64,000 nucleotides of DNA from Candidatus Synoicihabitans palmerolidicus (GCA_020809425.1 JAGGDC010000001.1:992001-1056000), one strand, 5' to 3'. Positions 43,483-54,110 are shown, counted from the stretch's first letter. Made by a program: numbers and translations. Notes: generated by a model from the letters alone, not told the origin.

Positions 43483-43767
43483 AGTGGGAGTTAATTAGCT
43501 ATACGAAACAAAAATAGTAGTGCAGGATGGGTGCATGGCCCGCCCTGTTAATCCGCTAATCATTGATGCCGCGCAGCATCAAGAACTTGAACAGATAATC
43601 AAACGCCCGCCTGACCTCCCGTTGCGGCGTGGTCGGGCGTTTGAGCATCTGTGTTCAGGTTCTTGATGCTGCGCGGCATCAATGATTAGCGGATTAACAG
43701 GGCGGGCCATGCACCCATCCTGCACTACTATTTTTGTTTCGTATCGTATAGCTAATTAACTCCCACT
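43483..43767. mobile_element. 285-bp fold-back (palindromic) MITE with an IS630-like transposase N-terminus
   Basis: AGTGGGAGTTAATTAGCTATACGAAACAAAAATAGTAGTGCAGGATGGGTGCATGGCCCGCCCTGTTAATCCGCTAATCATTGATGCCGCGCAGCATCAAGAAC is repeated inverted up to 43767 (5-bp CGTAT duplication in the right arm). ORF MARPVNPLIIDAAQHQELEQIIKRPPDLPLRRGRAFEHLCSGS. Confidence 0.8.
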
Positions 43768-44013
43768 ACGCTAGCTGAGGACGAAACGGGTCGGCCGCGG
43801 CTGCCATGATACGCCGTTCCTGCTTACGAAGCCAATACTGCGCGGACAAGCTCGCCGTGATCAAAGTGAGCAACGAGGACCAAGGAAAGCGTCAGCAATC
43901 GGATTAGTGGAGACATGCAGGGGGAGCGTTGGAGAATTACTGCCAGTCGTGAACGCATTCACCAAAACCTTCGACAAGCCGGCCCCGGCCACTTTGGCTG
44001 ACGGGCTCCATCC

Positions 44014-45540
44014 ATGAAGACCTTTTACATCACGACCGCGATCGACTACGTGAACGGTTCGCCACACCTGGGCCATGCCTACGAAAAGGTGCTGACGGAC
44101 GTCATTGCCCGTTTCCGTCGCATGATGGGAGACGAGGTTTATTTTCTGACGGGAACCGACGAACACGGTCAGAAAATTCAACAAAGTGCACGAGCGCGTG
44201 GGGTCGCGCCCCAGGCATTTGTCGACGCAATTGCGCCACAGTTTCAGGAGATGTGCAACCGATTGGAAATCTCCAACGACGACTTCATTCGCACCACGGA
44301 GGAACGCCACAAGCGGGTGGTTTGCGAACTGCTGCAGCAGTTGTTCGATAAAGGAGAGATCTATAAAGCCGAATATCAGGGGTATTATTCGACCCGCCAG
44401 GAGCAGTTCCTGCAGGGAAAAGGCCGCAACGAAGACGGTTCTTGGCCAGAGATTTACGGCGAAGTAACAGAGATTACCGAGTCCAACTACTTCTTTAAGT
44501 TGGCTTCCTACCAGCAGTGGTTGATTGACCACATCAAGGCCAATCCCGAATTCATCCTCCCACGTTACCGTGCGAAGCAGGTATTGGAGTTCCTCTCGGA
44601 GCCCCTCAACGACCTGTGTATTTCGCGTCCGAAGGAGCGTTTGGAGTGGGGCATTCCGCTCCCGTTTGATCCGGATTTCGTTACTTATGTTTGGTTTGAC
44701 GCATTGACCAACTACTACTCCGCCGTGGTGGATAAACCCGGCGTTTGGCCGGCGTCCTTCCACGTAATCGGGAAAGACATCCTCGTGCCTCCTCATGCCG
44801 TATATTGGCCCATCATGCTGCACGCCTGCGGCATTGCCATACCGCAGTCCATACTGGCCCACGGCTGGTGGTCGATCAACGGAGCCAAGATGTCCAAAAG
44901 CACCGGGAATTTCGTCGAACCTCTAGAATTCGTCGACACTTACGGAGTGGACGCCTTGCGCTATTTTCTAATCCGCGAAATGAGCGTCGGCCAAGACAGT
45001 GACTTCTCTCTCGATCAATTTTGGGTGCGCTACAACAGCGAGTTGGCCAACAATCTGGGCAACCTCGTCAATCGTACCCTTAACATGACGAATCGATTTG
45101 CGGCCAGCACGGTACCAGGGGTCGGTCCAGTCGGCGATGCCGAGACCGCCCTGAAGGCGGTTTGGGAGAAAACCCACGCCGAAGTGATCCCGTTGTTCGA
45201 AGAGTTTCAATTTAATGTCGGACTGGAACGCATCTTCGCGTTTATCACCGCGACGAACGCGTACATTGAGCAACGGGCGCCATGGAAGTTGGGCAAATCG
45301 ACAGATCCTGCCGATCAGGCGATCCTGCAGACTTCTCTCGCGACGATGGCTGAAGCCCTGCGCTTGGGCTCCTCACTCTTGCAGGCAGTCATTCCGGGCA
45401 CCGTGCAGAAAATCCACGGAGTGTTAGGCTACACCGCAGGTTCGACTTGGATGGATGAGTTGGTCTGGGGCGATCGTTTGACAGGGAAGTCCGTGGAAAA
45501 GACATGCATCCTGTTTCCTCGTCCAGATAAGAAAGTATAA
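44014..45540 (+). CDS. metG: Methionyl-tRNA synthetase
   Basis: MKTFYITTAIDYVNGSPHLGHAYEKVLTDVIARF...TGTDEHGQKI...GWWSINGAKMSKSTGNFVEP. Confidence 0.97.
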   Translation: MKTFYITTAIDYVNGSPHLGHAYEKVLTDVIARFRRMMGDEVYFLTGTDEHGQKIQQSARARGVAPQAFVDAIAPQFQEMCNRLEISNDDFIRTTEERHKRVVCELLQQLFDKGEIYKAEYQGYYSTRQEQFLQGKGRNEDGSWPEIYGEVTEITESNYFFKLASYQQWLIDHIKANPEFILPRYRAKQVLEFLSEPLNDLCISRPKERLEWGIPLPFDPDFVTYVWFDALTNYYSAVVDKPGVWPASFHVIGKDILVPPHAVYWPIMLHACGIAIPQSILAHGWWSINGAKMSKSTGNFVEPLEFVDTYGVDALRYFLIREMSVGQDSDFSLDQFWVRYNSELANNLGNLVNRTLNMTNRFAASTVPGVGPVGDAETALKAVWEKTHAEVIPLFEEFQFNVGLERIFAFITATNAYIEQRAPWKLGKSTDPADQAILQTSLATMAEALRLGSSLLQAVIPGTVQKIHGVLGYTAGSTWMDELVWGDRLTGKSVEKTCILFPRPDKKV

Positions 45541-45596
45541 TCAGGGAGCCGGTAGATTGAGCCCAAAGGCGCGCCAATCGGCTTAATTTTTCCCTC

Positions 45597-47018
45597 ATGA
45601 AAATACAGCCGCTTCAACCTGCCGACCACGTTTCGCCGGAGGCGCTCCGCGAGTTTTTAGAGCAATGTCAGTACGTGGCTAAGTCTGATGGCGACACGCG
45701 ACTGGTCAGTATCAGCATCACCGTCGATGCGCTTGATCCACTGGCGGTGCTTGAGACGATTTATGAACCGGGACATCCGCACTTTTATGCTGAACATCCT
45801 TCGGCCGGCACCGCGATCGTAGGGGCTGAAGTTGCCGCCAAAGTTGAACTGCAGGGCGAGGATCGATTCACCCAATTGCAGCAATTCGCCGATGACACTT
45901 GGGCTAAAACCATTGCGGTAGGCCCGGTGGAGGCCCCCTTTGGAGGACCACATATATTTGTGGCGGCAACTTTTGCCTCTGCAGTCGCCAAGGCGGATCC
46001 TTTTCCCGCCGTGCTCGCTTTTGTTCCTCGCTGGCAGGTGGCTCGGGCTGGCGATGTTACGACCGCCGTTGCCAATGTGCCCGTGGCCCCCGAAGCGGAT
46101 TTGGATGCATTGACCGAGCGGTTGTGGCGGGCTCACGCCAAGTTCGGCCGGTTTACCTTCGCGGACGCCGCCGAAGCGCCATCCAGGCAACCTCAAAAAT
46201 TCACCACGACGGAATCATTTGACTACCGAGAATCAGTTCGGCGCGGCCTCGATCACATTGCCTCCGGGGAACTGGAGAAAATTGTACTGGCGCGAGCTTT
46301 GGATGTGACGGCCGATTCCGCCCTGCATCCACTGCAAGTGCTGGACGGCCTGCGGCAGCGTTTTTCGGAATGCTTCTCGTTCTCCGTCGCCAACGGACGC
46401 GGCGAAAGTTTCATTGGCGCCAGTCCAGAACGTCTCGTGCGGGTGAGTCAGGGGAAACTGGAAGCCGATGTATTGGCAGGCACGATACGTCGTGGAGTCG
46501 GAGCCGCGGAAGACGCCTGCATGGGCAAGGAGTTGCTGGCGAGTACCAAGGATCAGCACGAACATGCCGTCGTGCTGAACGAGATGAAGCGACGTCTTGA
46601 AGGATTGGGGCTCACCGTGGAGCATCCCTCACAGCCGAGCCTCCGCAAACTTGCGAACCTTCAACACCTACACACGCCCGTGCGGTCGGAACTGCCCAAC
46701 GCTATTCGACTTTTGGATGCATTGTCCGTCCTTCACCCAACCCCCGCCGTGGGGGGCGCTCCGCGCGTTGCGGCCATCTCCGCCATTCCCGACATTGAAG
46801 GCTTCTCCCGTGGTCTCTACGCAGGAGCACTCGGTTGGATGAACGCCCGCGGGGGAGGGGAGTTTATGGTCGGAATTCGATCGGCATTGGTGCGAGGTGA
46901 CCAAGCTCGAGTCTATGCGGGGGCCGGAATCGTGGCGGGATCGACCCCGGACAAGGAGTTTGCCGAAACCGAATTTAAGTTAAAGGCCTTGTTGGACGCC
47001 CTGCAGCCCGTACGATGA
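45597..47018 (+). CDS. menF: Isochorismate synthase
   Basis: YRESVRRGLDHIASGELEKIVLARALDV...FIGASPERLVRVSQGKLEADVLAGTIRRG...LHPTPAVGGAPR; overlaps menD by 4 nt. Confidence 0.95.
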   Translation: MKIQPLQPADHVSPEALREFLEQCQYVAKSDGDTRLVSISITVDALDPLAVLETIYEPGHPHFYAEHPSAGTAIVGAEVAAKVELQGEDRFTQLQQFADDTWAKTIAVGPVEAPFGGPHIFVAATFASAVAKADPFPAVLAFVPRWQVARAGDVTTAVANVPVAPEADLDALTERLWRAHAKFGRFTFADAAEAPSRQPQKFTTTESFDYRESVRRGLDHIASGELEKIVLARALDVTADSALHPLQVLDGLRQRFSECFSFSVANGRGESFIGASPERLVRVSQGKLEADVLAGTIRRGVGAAEDACMGKELLASTKDQHEHAVVLNEMKRRLEGLGLTVEHPSQPSLRKLANLQHLHTPVRSELPNAIRLLDALSVLHPTPAVGGAPRVAAISAIPDIEGFSRGLYAGALGWMNARGGGEFMVGIRSALVRGDQARVYAGAGIVAGSTPDKEFAETEFKLKALLDALQPVR

Positions 47019-48739
47019 ATACCCTCGCTTCCCGTAACTCCAACACGTTGTGGTGTTCCGTACTGGTGGAGACCCTGGTGCAGGAGGGATTGCGTCATGT
47101 GGTAGTCTCACCGGGATCGAGGTCCACGGCATTGACCGTCGCCTTTGTCGCCCACGAAGCAGTCAACGTGATTCCTGTTCTGGATGAACGCTCGGCGGGG
47201 TTTTTCGCCCTGGGCCTGGCCCGGCGGAGTCACCAGGCTGTCGTCTTGGTCTGCACCAGCGGCAGCGCGGCGGCTCACTATCTCCCCGCGATAATCGAAG
47301 CTCACGAATCGGGGGGGGCTTTGATCGTCATTTCGGCCGACCGTCCGCCTGAACTGAGAGACTGCGCGTCCGGGCAGACCATCGACCAGCACAAGCTATT
47401 TGGGAACTATGCATCTTGGTTTCATGAGTTGGCGTTACCCGAAGCAAATTTGGGATTGTTGCGCTACTTGCGCCAGACCATGCGGCAGGCTTGGCGCCGG
47501 GCGGCAACGCGTGGCCCGGTGCATTTGAATGCGCCGTTCAGAGATCCATTGCCTCCATTATGCGATGACGGTGCGAGTGCTAAGGTTGCCGCTCAAATCC
47601 AAGCCGATTTTTTCCAATATGACACGGAACTTCGAACGACCGAAGCATCGCTCCGACTCCATCAACGCATCACCACTACTCGAGGCGTAATGATTGCGGG
47701 GCCTGCCCAGACCGTCGATGCGGCTCACTACGTCGAAAGGATTGCGGCCCTGGCCCGCGCCACCGGGTGGCCGATCTTGGCGGATGTATTGTCTCCGTTG
47801 CGACAAGCGACACCGGCTGGCATTACGTTGATCACGTCTTACGACACGATATTGCGTAACGACACTCTCGCTCGTGATTTAACTCCTCGATTCGTCATTG
47901 CGTTGGAATCATGGCCGACGAGTAAGGTGCTGCGCCAGTGGTTGGAATCCAGTCAGGCCGAGATGTTGATGATCAGTCCGCGGGCAGGGAGTCGCGACGC
48001 CATACACGGCAAGACTCGAGAGATCACAGCGGCCGCGACGGCATTGGTGATTGATGGAGCCGCTCCCGCGGATCCGTCCTACGTCAATGCATGGCGCGAT
48101 TCAGAACAACGTGTACGTGGAGCGCTCGATCATTGGTTTGAAAAGAACCCCTCCCTGATTTTTGAAGGCAGAGTGGCATGGTTGCTCGGTAAACACGCTC
48201 CGGACGGGAGTGCGGTATGCGTTGCGAACAGCATGCCAGTACGCGATCTCGAGTATTTCTGGTCGTCGAGCAACCGTGGTCTTGAAGTGTATTCCAGTCG
48301 GGGAGGCAATGGTATCGATGGCACGCTGTCGACCGCGATCGGAGTGGCCCACGAGTCGGGTCGTCCCACGTTCCTTTTGACCGGCGACTTGGCTTTCCTT
48401 CACGACAGTAACGGGCTGATGCTGGCCAAGGAGCTCAGCGGTAATCTTACCGTGATTGTGATCAACAATGACGGCGGAGGTATTTTTGAACACTTGCCGA
48501 TTTCTCAATTCGAACCGCCCTTTGAGCGCTATTTTGCCACCCCTCAATCCGTTGATCTAGGCGCTTTGTGCGCCGCGCACAAAGTAGACTTTGAGCGAGT
48601 TGACGGGTGGCCTGCGTTGCTTGATGTGATCAACAATCCTTCGGCAAGCGGACTTAGGGTGAGGGAAGTGGCTACCGACCGTAAAGCGGATGCTGCCTTG
48701 CGAAAACGACTATTCCGTGACGCCGCAAAAACCAAATAA
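47015..48739 (+). CDS. menD: MenD (SEPHCHC synthase)
   Basis: LVETLVQEGLRHVVVSPGSRSTALTVAF...TSGSAAAHYLPAIIEAHESGGALIVISADRPPELRDCASGQTIDQ; ThDP-binding LTGDLAFLHDSNGL. Confidence 0.96.
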   Translation: MNTLASRNSNTLWCSVLVETLVQEGLRHVVVSPGSRSTALTVAFVAHEAVNVIPVLDERSAGFFALGLARRSHQAVVLVCTSGSAAAHYLPAIIEAHESGGALIVISADRPPELRDCASGQTIDQHKLFGNYASWFHELALPEANLGLLRYLRQTMRQAWRRAATRGPVHLNAPFRDPLPPLCDDGASAKVAAQIQADFFQYDTELRTTEASLRLHQRITTTRGVMIAGPAQTVDAAHYVERIAALARATGWPILADVLSPLRQATPAGITLITSYDTILRNDTLARDLTPRFVIALESWPTSKVLRQWLESSQAEMLMISPRAGSRDAIHGKTREITAAATALVIDGAAPADPSYVNAWRDSEQRVRGALDHWFEKNPSLIFEGRVAWLLGKHAPDGSAVCVANSMPVRDLEYFWSSSNRGLEVYSSRGGNGIDGTLSTAIGVAHESGRPTFLLTGDLAFLHDSNGLMLAKELSGNLTVIVINNDGGGIFEHLPISQFEPPFERYFATPQSVDLGALCAAHKVDFERVDGWPALLDVINNPSASGLRVREVATDRKADAALRKRLFRDAAKTK

Positions 48740-48745
48740 ATGGGC

Positions 48746-49636
48746 TTACCGCAAACGACGTTGAGGGGCCCAAGCGTAGGCGCGAACCGTGTCGTCTTTC
48801 ATCAGAGGGATAATCAGCAATCCTTTCTCAATGAGGTATTCGTGATCTGCCGTGCCTTGGTTTAATTTCATGATTGGAGTAGCCGCTCCTTCGGCGGTCA
48901 CGTGAAGTACATCTCCGGTTGCCCAATCCGTGACAGTGTAACCACCAAAGCCATCGGGCTCCAGTCCATCGATGTGACACACGGGGGAAGAACCTAAGCG
49001 GCTCGCTGCTTTGTCCGCATAACGGATGGTGGCGATGTGTCCCACCTCGGACTCGCCATCGGCACCTCGAAACGACCAGCCTCCCAATAGGAGCCGTTCG
49101 GCTTCAGCCCGAAGACCATTGGGCCCGGGAGTTTGGGATAAATCGAATTCCACCCACGAGGAGAACTCTCCGCCATGTAGCCGGAAAATTGCCCCCAATC
49201 GGGAGCAGAACACGTAGATGTTACCGTCCGGATCCGCGGTGCAGTCATTAAATCCGGCCGAGCCTCCATCGGGAGGAACGTGTCGTGACACAATGGTAGC
49301 GGACTCAAGGTCGATCTCAACCATTCCGTCATCATCCCCAACATACAATCGACCGTTGGCGACCGCCAAACCTTTGGGGTTTTCGAACCCGGACACCCAA
49401 CGGAGATCGAGTATCTCGCCGCTCAAACTCATTCGCGTGATAAACCCGTCACCCGGTTGAGCACCTTCCCCATAAGTGCCCATATTTGAGACATAATAAA
49501 CCCCGTTTGGTTGATCACAAACCACCGACTCGGGGCCCGAAAACCCCGTGGTTTCCCACACGAGTTCTGGTTTCGTGGCAGGGAGCGCGGCGATGAATAC
49601 AGAAGCCGCTACGACAAAAAGGGAGGTTGGTTTCAA
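48746..49636 (-). CDS. Secreted SMP-30/NHL-like beta-propeller protein
   Basis: Signal peptide MKPTSLFVVAASVFIAALPA; GPESVVCDQPNGVYYVSNMGTYGEGAQPGDGFITRMSLSGEI; repeated blade-like segments. Confidence 0.65.
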   Translation of the reverse strand: MKPTSLFVVAASVFIAALPATKPELVWETTGFSGPESVVCDQPNGVYYVSNMGTYGEGAQPGDGFITRMSLSGEILDLRWVSGFENPKGLAVANGRLYVGDDDGMVEIDLESATIVSRHVPPDGGSAGFNDCTADPDGNIYVFCSRLGAIFRLHGGEFSSWVEFDLSQTPGPNGLRAEAERLLLGGWSFRGADGESEVGHIATIRYADKAASRLGSSPVCHIDGLEPDGFGGYTVTDWATGDVLHVTAEGAATPIMKLNQGTADHEYLIEKGLLIIPLMKDDTVRAYAWAPQRRLR

Positions 49637-50143
49637 TGGGATAGGGAGGGGGTGGCGGGTAGATGGGGAGAGAACTGAAAAGCCGCCAAATCTGAACGTT
49701 CGCGCCAGTGCGTCGAGTTCCAGAATGCTTTACCTTCATCATGATCGCCAAACAAGTGAATCGTAGTGCGGGGAATGCCCACGCGTTCCAAGTGCTGCAG
49801 ACACGCCTCGGCGAGCGCCCGACCGTACCTTTTACCTCGCTCGGATGGCATCATCCGCAAGATGATAGAGAAAGCCATGCCGACCGTCATGGCCGCAAAG
49901 AACAACACTCACCAAATTCCCTCCTACCGTGAGTACACGGCTGAAATCGGGATTACGTTGCAGGAATTGTTTCAAATTGTCGGGCCGATCTGAGACGGTG
50001 AGCCCAATTCCGGGGGTCGCAAGCCAGAGGTCAATGGCGGTGGGGATATCAGCGGAGACGAACGAACGCAGGTGAACTTGAAGGCATGCGAACGATAACG
50101 GACGCGAGAATCCGTGGCGCAACCCACTCGCCGATCGCGTCAA
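49633..50143 (-). pseudogene. GNAT-like acetyltransferase, frameshifted
   Basis: LRSFVSADIPTAIDLWLATPGIGL...VLCGHDGRHGFLYHLADD, then another frame SERGKRYGRALAEACLQHLERVGIPRTTIHLFGDHDEGKAFWNSTHW. Confidence 0.65.
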
Positions 50144-52060
50144 CTACAGCTGGATGGGAAGTCCGATCTCAATCACTTGAGTCGGCAGGATCTGATAGTA
50201 GTCCTTCACCGGACGGGCATTGCGACTGAGGAACGAGTAAAGGGCTTTTTGCCACTCAAACATCCGGGCATTTCCGCCACCGATGATCATTTCCCGATTA
50301 AAGTAGAAGGTTGCGGATTGGGTGCTCACAGCAATGCCCTGGGCGCGGATCCGGTCGCAGAGATTAGCGACGTTGGGCGACTCCATGTATCCGTAGCGTC
50401 CCACCGCTCGCCAAACCCCTTCGCCTTTAAATTCGAGGGTCATCCGCTCCTCTTCCTCCACGGTGGGCACTTCTTCGGTAAGAATGGTGAGCAATACCAC
50501 GGTTTCCTGCAGACATTTGTTGGCCTTCAAATGGTGCAACAGTGCCAGTGGAGTACCGTGTGCAGTGCCAACCATGAAGACCGCACTACCGGGAACGCGG
50601 ACGATGTGACTGCTTTTGGCAATGTCGCCGAGCTCAAGATCCTTCACGGCATCGCCGTAGACTTTCTCCTGAATCTCCAGTCGCCCGGATTTCCAAGTAA
50701 CCATCACGGCGAGCAGGGTCAGACCGATGGCGATGGGCAACCAACCTCCGTCGAAAAACTTCGGGAGGTTAGCCAAGAAAAACCCGATGTCCACGGTCCA
50801 GAACGCGAGGCACATCAGTGCCGCTGGCAGCGAACTCCACTTCCAATTACGAGTGGCCACAAAAAACAGCGCAAATGTTGTGACGGCCATGGTGCCGGTC
50901 ACCGCGATACCATAAGCGGCGGCCAGGGCGGACGAAGATTTAAACAAGAGGACGGTCGTGATACTGCCCGCGGCCAGGGCGAAGTTCACCAAGGGGACGT
51001 AAATTTGTCCCCGTTGTTCGGCGTTCGTGTGTAAAACTTTCAGGCGAGGGAAATAGCCCAGCTGCATCGCCTGCCTGATCAGGGAGAAAATTCCCGATAT
51101 CAGAGCCTGACTCGCGATCACCGCCACCACGAGTGACAGCAGGAGCAAGCCACCGCGGAGCACACCTTCGGGAACAAGGGAGAGAAAAGGGTTATGAGTA
51201 TCGGCAGGGTGAGCGATCACGTAAGCCCCTTGGCCGAAGTAGTTCAGCGTCAGTCCCGGCAGGACTAACCCATACCAGGCCCGTAGGATTGCGACTCTTC
51301 CGAAATGCCCCATATCCGCGTAGAGCGCTTCAACACCGGTGATGGCCAACACCACGGAACCCAATATTTTGGTCACCGATTCAGGATGATCGTGAAGTAA
51401 GTGATAGGCGTGGATCGGATTGAGTGCTCCCAAGACCTGAGGCGTGTCAAATATGTGAATCAATCCCAACACACCGAGGGTGCTGAACCAAACCAACATT
51501 ACAGGCCCAAACATGGCGCCGATGGAGTGCGTTCCGCGTTGTTGCATCCAGAAAAGGCCGCAGAGGATCACTATGCAGATCGGGATCACATAGTCATGCG
51601 CCGCTGGAATGATGCCTTGAAGTCCCTCCGTTGCACTGAGCACAGAAATCGCCGGAGTGATCACGCCCTCGCCGCAAATCATGGCAGCCCCGATCAAAAC
51701 GATTAAAACCCCGGGAGTAATTCGCCGTTTTGCCGCCGGCGAACGGTCGAGCCTACCCAAGGCGAGTAAGGCAAAAATCCCACCTTCGCCACGATTATCC
51801 GCGCGCATGACCACCGTCGCATATTTCACACTCACCACTAAGGCCAAGGACCAAAAAATGAGTGAAAGGACGCCAAAGACTCCCGCCGCACGATCCGCAA
51901 CCGGGAGATGTTTGATCGATTCGCGCAGCGCGTAGAGCGGGCTAGTGCCAATATCGCCAAAAACGACGCCGAGTGCGCCCACCGCCAACCCAATGCGCAG
52001 TCCAGACTTTGATCCCGAGGGAGCGTGCGCCTTGCTCATGAAGTAGCGTATGTTTTTCAC
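50144..52060 (-). CDS. kup: Kup-family potassium uptake protein
   Basis: LAVGALGVVFGDIGTSPLYALRES...GEGGIFALLAL...GVITPAISVLSATEGL; about 630 aa. Confidence 0.96.
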   Translation of the reverse strand: MKNIRYFMSKAHAPSGSKSGLRIGLAVGALGVVFGDIGTSPLYALRESIKHLPVADRAAGVFGVLSLIFWSLALVVSVKYATVVMRADNRGEGGIFALLALGRLDRSPAAKRRITPGVLIVLIGAAMICGEGVITPAISVLSATEGLQGIIPAAHDYVIPICIVILCGLFWMQQRGTHSIGAMFGPVMLVWFSTLGVLGLIHIFDTPQVLGALNPIHAYHLLHDHPESVTKILGSVVLAITGVEALYADMGHFGRVAILRAWYGLVLPGLTLNYFGQGAYVIAHPADTHNPFLSLVPEGVLRGGLLLLSLVVAVIASQALISGIFSLIRQAMQLGYFPRLKVLHTNAEQRGQIYVPLVNFALAAGSITTVLLFKSSSALAAAYGIAVTGTMAVTTFALFFVATRNWKWSSLPAALMCLAFWTVDIGFFLANLPKFFDGGWLPIAIGLTLLAVMVTWKSGRLEIQEKVYGDAVKDLELGDIAKSSHIVRVPGSAVFMVGTAHGTPLALLHHLKANKCLQETVVLLTILTEEVPTVEEEERMTLEFKGEGVWRAVGRYGYMESPNVANLCDRIRAQGIAVSTQSATFYFNREMIIGGGNARMFEWQKALYSFLSRNARPVKDYYQILPTQVIEIGLPIQL

Positions 52061-52164
52061 GTTAACGCTCTGACTCCAAGCTAATTCTTGTTCCTGAAAA
52101 TCGAACTAACTCCAATGATTGAGTCCATTGACGCGCGGCCCGCTTACCGCACTATGGATCGAGT

Positions 52165-53001
52165 ATGAGTCAACCCGAGTGGCGTATCGTCAAACCCTAC
52201 ACCGATATCATCTACGACAAGACGGATGGAATCGCAAAGATCACCCTGAACAGACCCGAGAAGCGTAACGCCTTTCGGCCCGAAACGGTATTTGAACTAC
52301 ATGAGGCACTGGTTGACGCACGTGAGGACACAAGGGTGGGGGTGGTTTTACTCACCGGAGCCGGACCGCACACCGACGGCAAATACGCTTTTTGTGCCGG
52401 TGGGGATCAATCGGTGAGAGGCCATGCAGGTTACGTCGGTTCGGACGGTATCCCGCGACTCAATATTCTGGATGTGCAAAAACTGATTCGCTCCATGCCC
52501 AAAGTCGTCATCGCTCTCATGGCGGGCTACGCCATTGGTGGTGGCCATGTGCTCCATCTGGTTTGTGACATGACTATTGCGGCAGACAACGCCATCTGCG
52601 GCCAGGTCGGCCCCAAGATGGGGAGCTTTGACGGCGGATTCGGGGCCAGCTACCTCGCTCGAATCGTCGGGCAAAAGAAAGCGCGTGAAATTTGGTATCT
52701 TTGCCGGCAATACAATGCCGCAGAGGCGCTGGAGATGGGGCTGGTCAACACCGTTGTGCCGGTCGACCAACTCGAGATTGAGGGCGTAAAATGGGCCCAA
52801 GAAATTCTAGGGCACAGTCCGTTGGCCATCCGCTGCCTGAAAGCCGCCTTTAATGCCGACGTCGATGGGCAATCCGGGCTGCAAGAGCTCTCGGGCAATG
52901 CAACCCTGCTTTATTACATGAGCGAAGAAGCCAAAGAGTTTCACTCTGCTCAACGCGAGAAACGAAAGCCCGATGCCCGTCGGTTCCCTTGGCTACCTTA
53001 A
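52165..53001 (+). CDS. menB: 1,4-dihydroxy-2-naphthoyl-CoA synthase
   Basis: [20 protein letters not shown]...[20 protein letters not shown]...[63 protein letters not shown]. Confidence 0.97.
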   Translation: MSQPEWRIVKPYTDIIYDKTDGIAKITLNRPEKRNAFRPETVFELHEALVDAREDTRVGVVLLTGAGPHTDGKYAFCAGGDQSVRGHAGYVGSDGIPRLNILDVQKLIRSMPKVVIALMAGYAIGGGHVLHLVCDMTIAADNAICGQVGPKMGSFDGGFGASYLARIVGQKKAREIWYLCRQYNAAEALEMGLVNTVVPVDQLEIEGVKWAQEILGHSPLAIRCLKAAFNADVDGQSGLQELSGNATLLYYMSEEAKEFHSAQREKRKPDARRFPWLP

Positions 53002-53069
53002 CGGGCCAGATTTCACGCACCTCTCTCGTTTTCCCTCAATTCAGTCAATTTCCACCTAAGCCATTCACC

Positions 53070-53516
53070 ATGTCACTCTACGCCACTCTTCGCGCCGATA
53101 TCATTACCGCTATGAAAGCCCGTGATACCGCCAAAGCCACCATTCTGCGCACCGCGGATGCCGCCATCCAGCGCACCGCCATGGATACCGATTCCGAGAT
53201 TTCTGACGACATGGTGGTCACGGTTTTTCGGAAAACCGTTAAAAATCTCACCGACGCCAATGTGGATTTCAGTAAAGCAGGCCGCACTGATCTGGTGGAC
53301 AAAAACCTCGAGGAGATCTGCGTCTTGGAAACTTACCTGCCTGCTCAAATCACGGGAGCAAAACTAGAAGCCATTGTGGTCGAAGCGGTCACCAGCACCG
53401 GAGCGACGACACGCAAGGAAATGGGCAAGGTGATGGGCGTCCTGAAACGTCACCCCGAAGCCGGCCTCATTGATTTCGGTGCAGCCAGCAAATTTATCCA
53501 ATCTAGACTGAATTGA
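53070..53516 (+). CDS. yqeY: GatB/YqeY domain protein
   Basis: MSLYATLRADIITAMKARDTAKATILRT...VLETYLPAQITGAKLEAIV...EMGKVMGVLKRHPEAGLIDFGAASKFIQSRL. Confidence 0.88.
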   Translation: MSLYATLRADIITAMKARDTAKATILRTADAAIQRTAMDTDSEISDDMVVTVFRKTVKNLTDANVDFSKAGRTDLVDKNLEEICVLETYLPAQITGAKLEAIVVEAVTSTGATTRKEMGKVMGVLKRHPEAGLIDFGAASKFIQSRLN

Positions 53517-53899
53517 TCGATCGGACGATTCTTCGGACGGTTCTTTGGACTTAATCTACCTGACACTCGGACAAGGCAAAGTAGCGGACCCAGCTACCTG
53601 TTGCGTTTCAACGCGAAACTGATCGCAATGGCCGAGCGACCTAGTCAGACTCCCGCCGTCGGGCGCGTGTCTGGCGTTCGTCTCGGCCAGCACTAAGCCA
53701 CTGGGCGGGTCGGGAGCTGCAGGACGTAGACGTCTGCGACAGAGCTCTCCGTAATCGCTTTTATCCGATTCCGGCGAGTGAATACCGCCGGGCGTTTCGG
53801 CTGATCGCGTTCGAAGGGAACCGGGGGTTATGCTTCAGCCACTTGTTGAATTTGGCGCGAGGATTGGTCTCAGTGGTGAACCTCATGGGTCGGTGAAGA

Positions 53900-54110
53900 T
53901 TGAAGGCTGAGTGGTTTTACCCGATTGCGAATCGGTCCGCGAATCGCCATGGCGACCCACTGCGAGCGGAACTCGCGAGTGGTGATCCGCCCTTGTTTCC
54001 ATTCATCCGTCAGCGAAGCGTGGGTGAGGGTTTGGATTGCGTCGAATTCATCGGGTGAGAGTGGTAAGACTTGAGGATTAACCTCTCCGTAGGTATCGGT
54101 TCAGCGCAGG
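53900..54110 (-). pseudogene. Short protein-coding remnant, unidentified
   Basis: Minus frame LPLSPDEFDAIQTLTHASLTDEWKQGRITTREFRSQWVAMAIRGPIRNRVKPLS looks coding but has no complete ORF. Confidence 0.3.

Noticed and set aside
43861-44862. 333-aa minus ORF opposite metG
   Set aside because: metG on the plus strand is unambiguous; the minus ORF lacks domain features.
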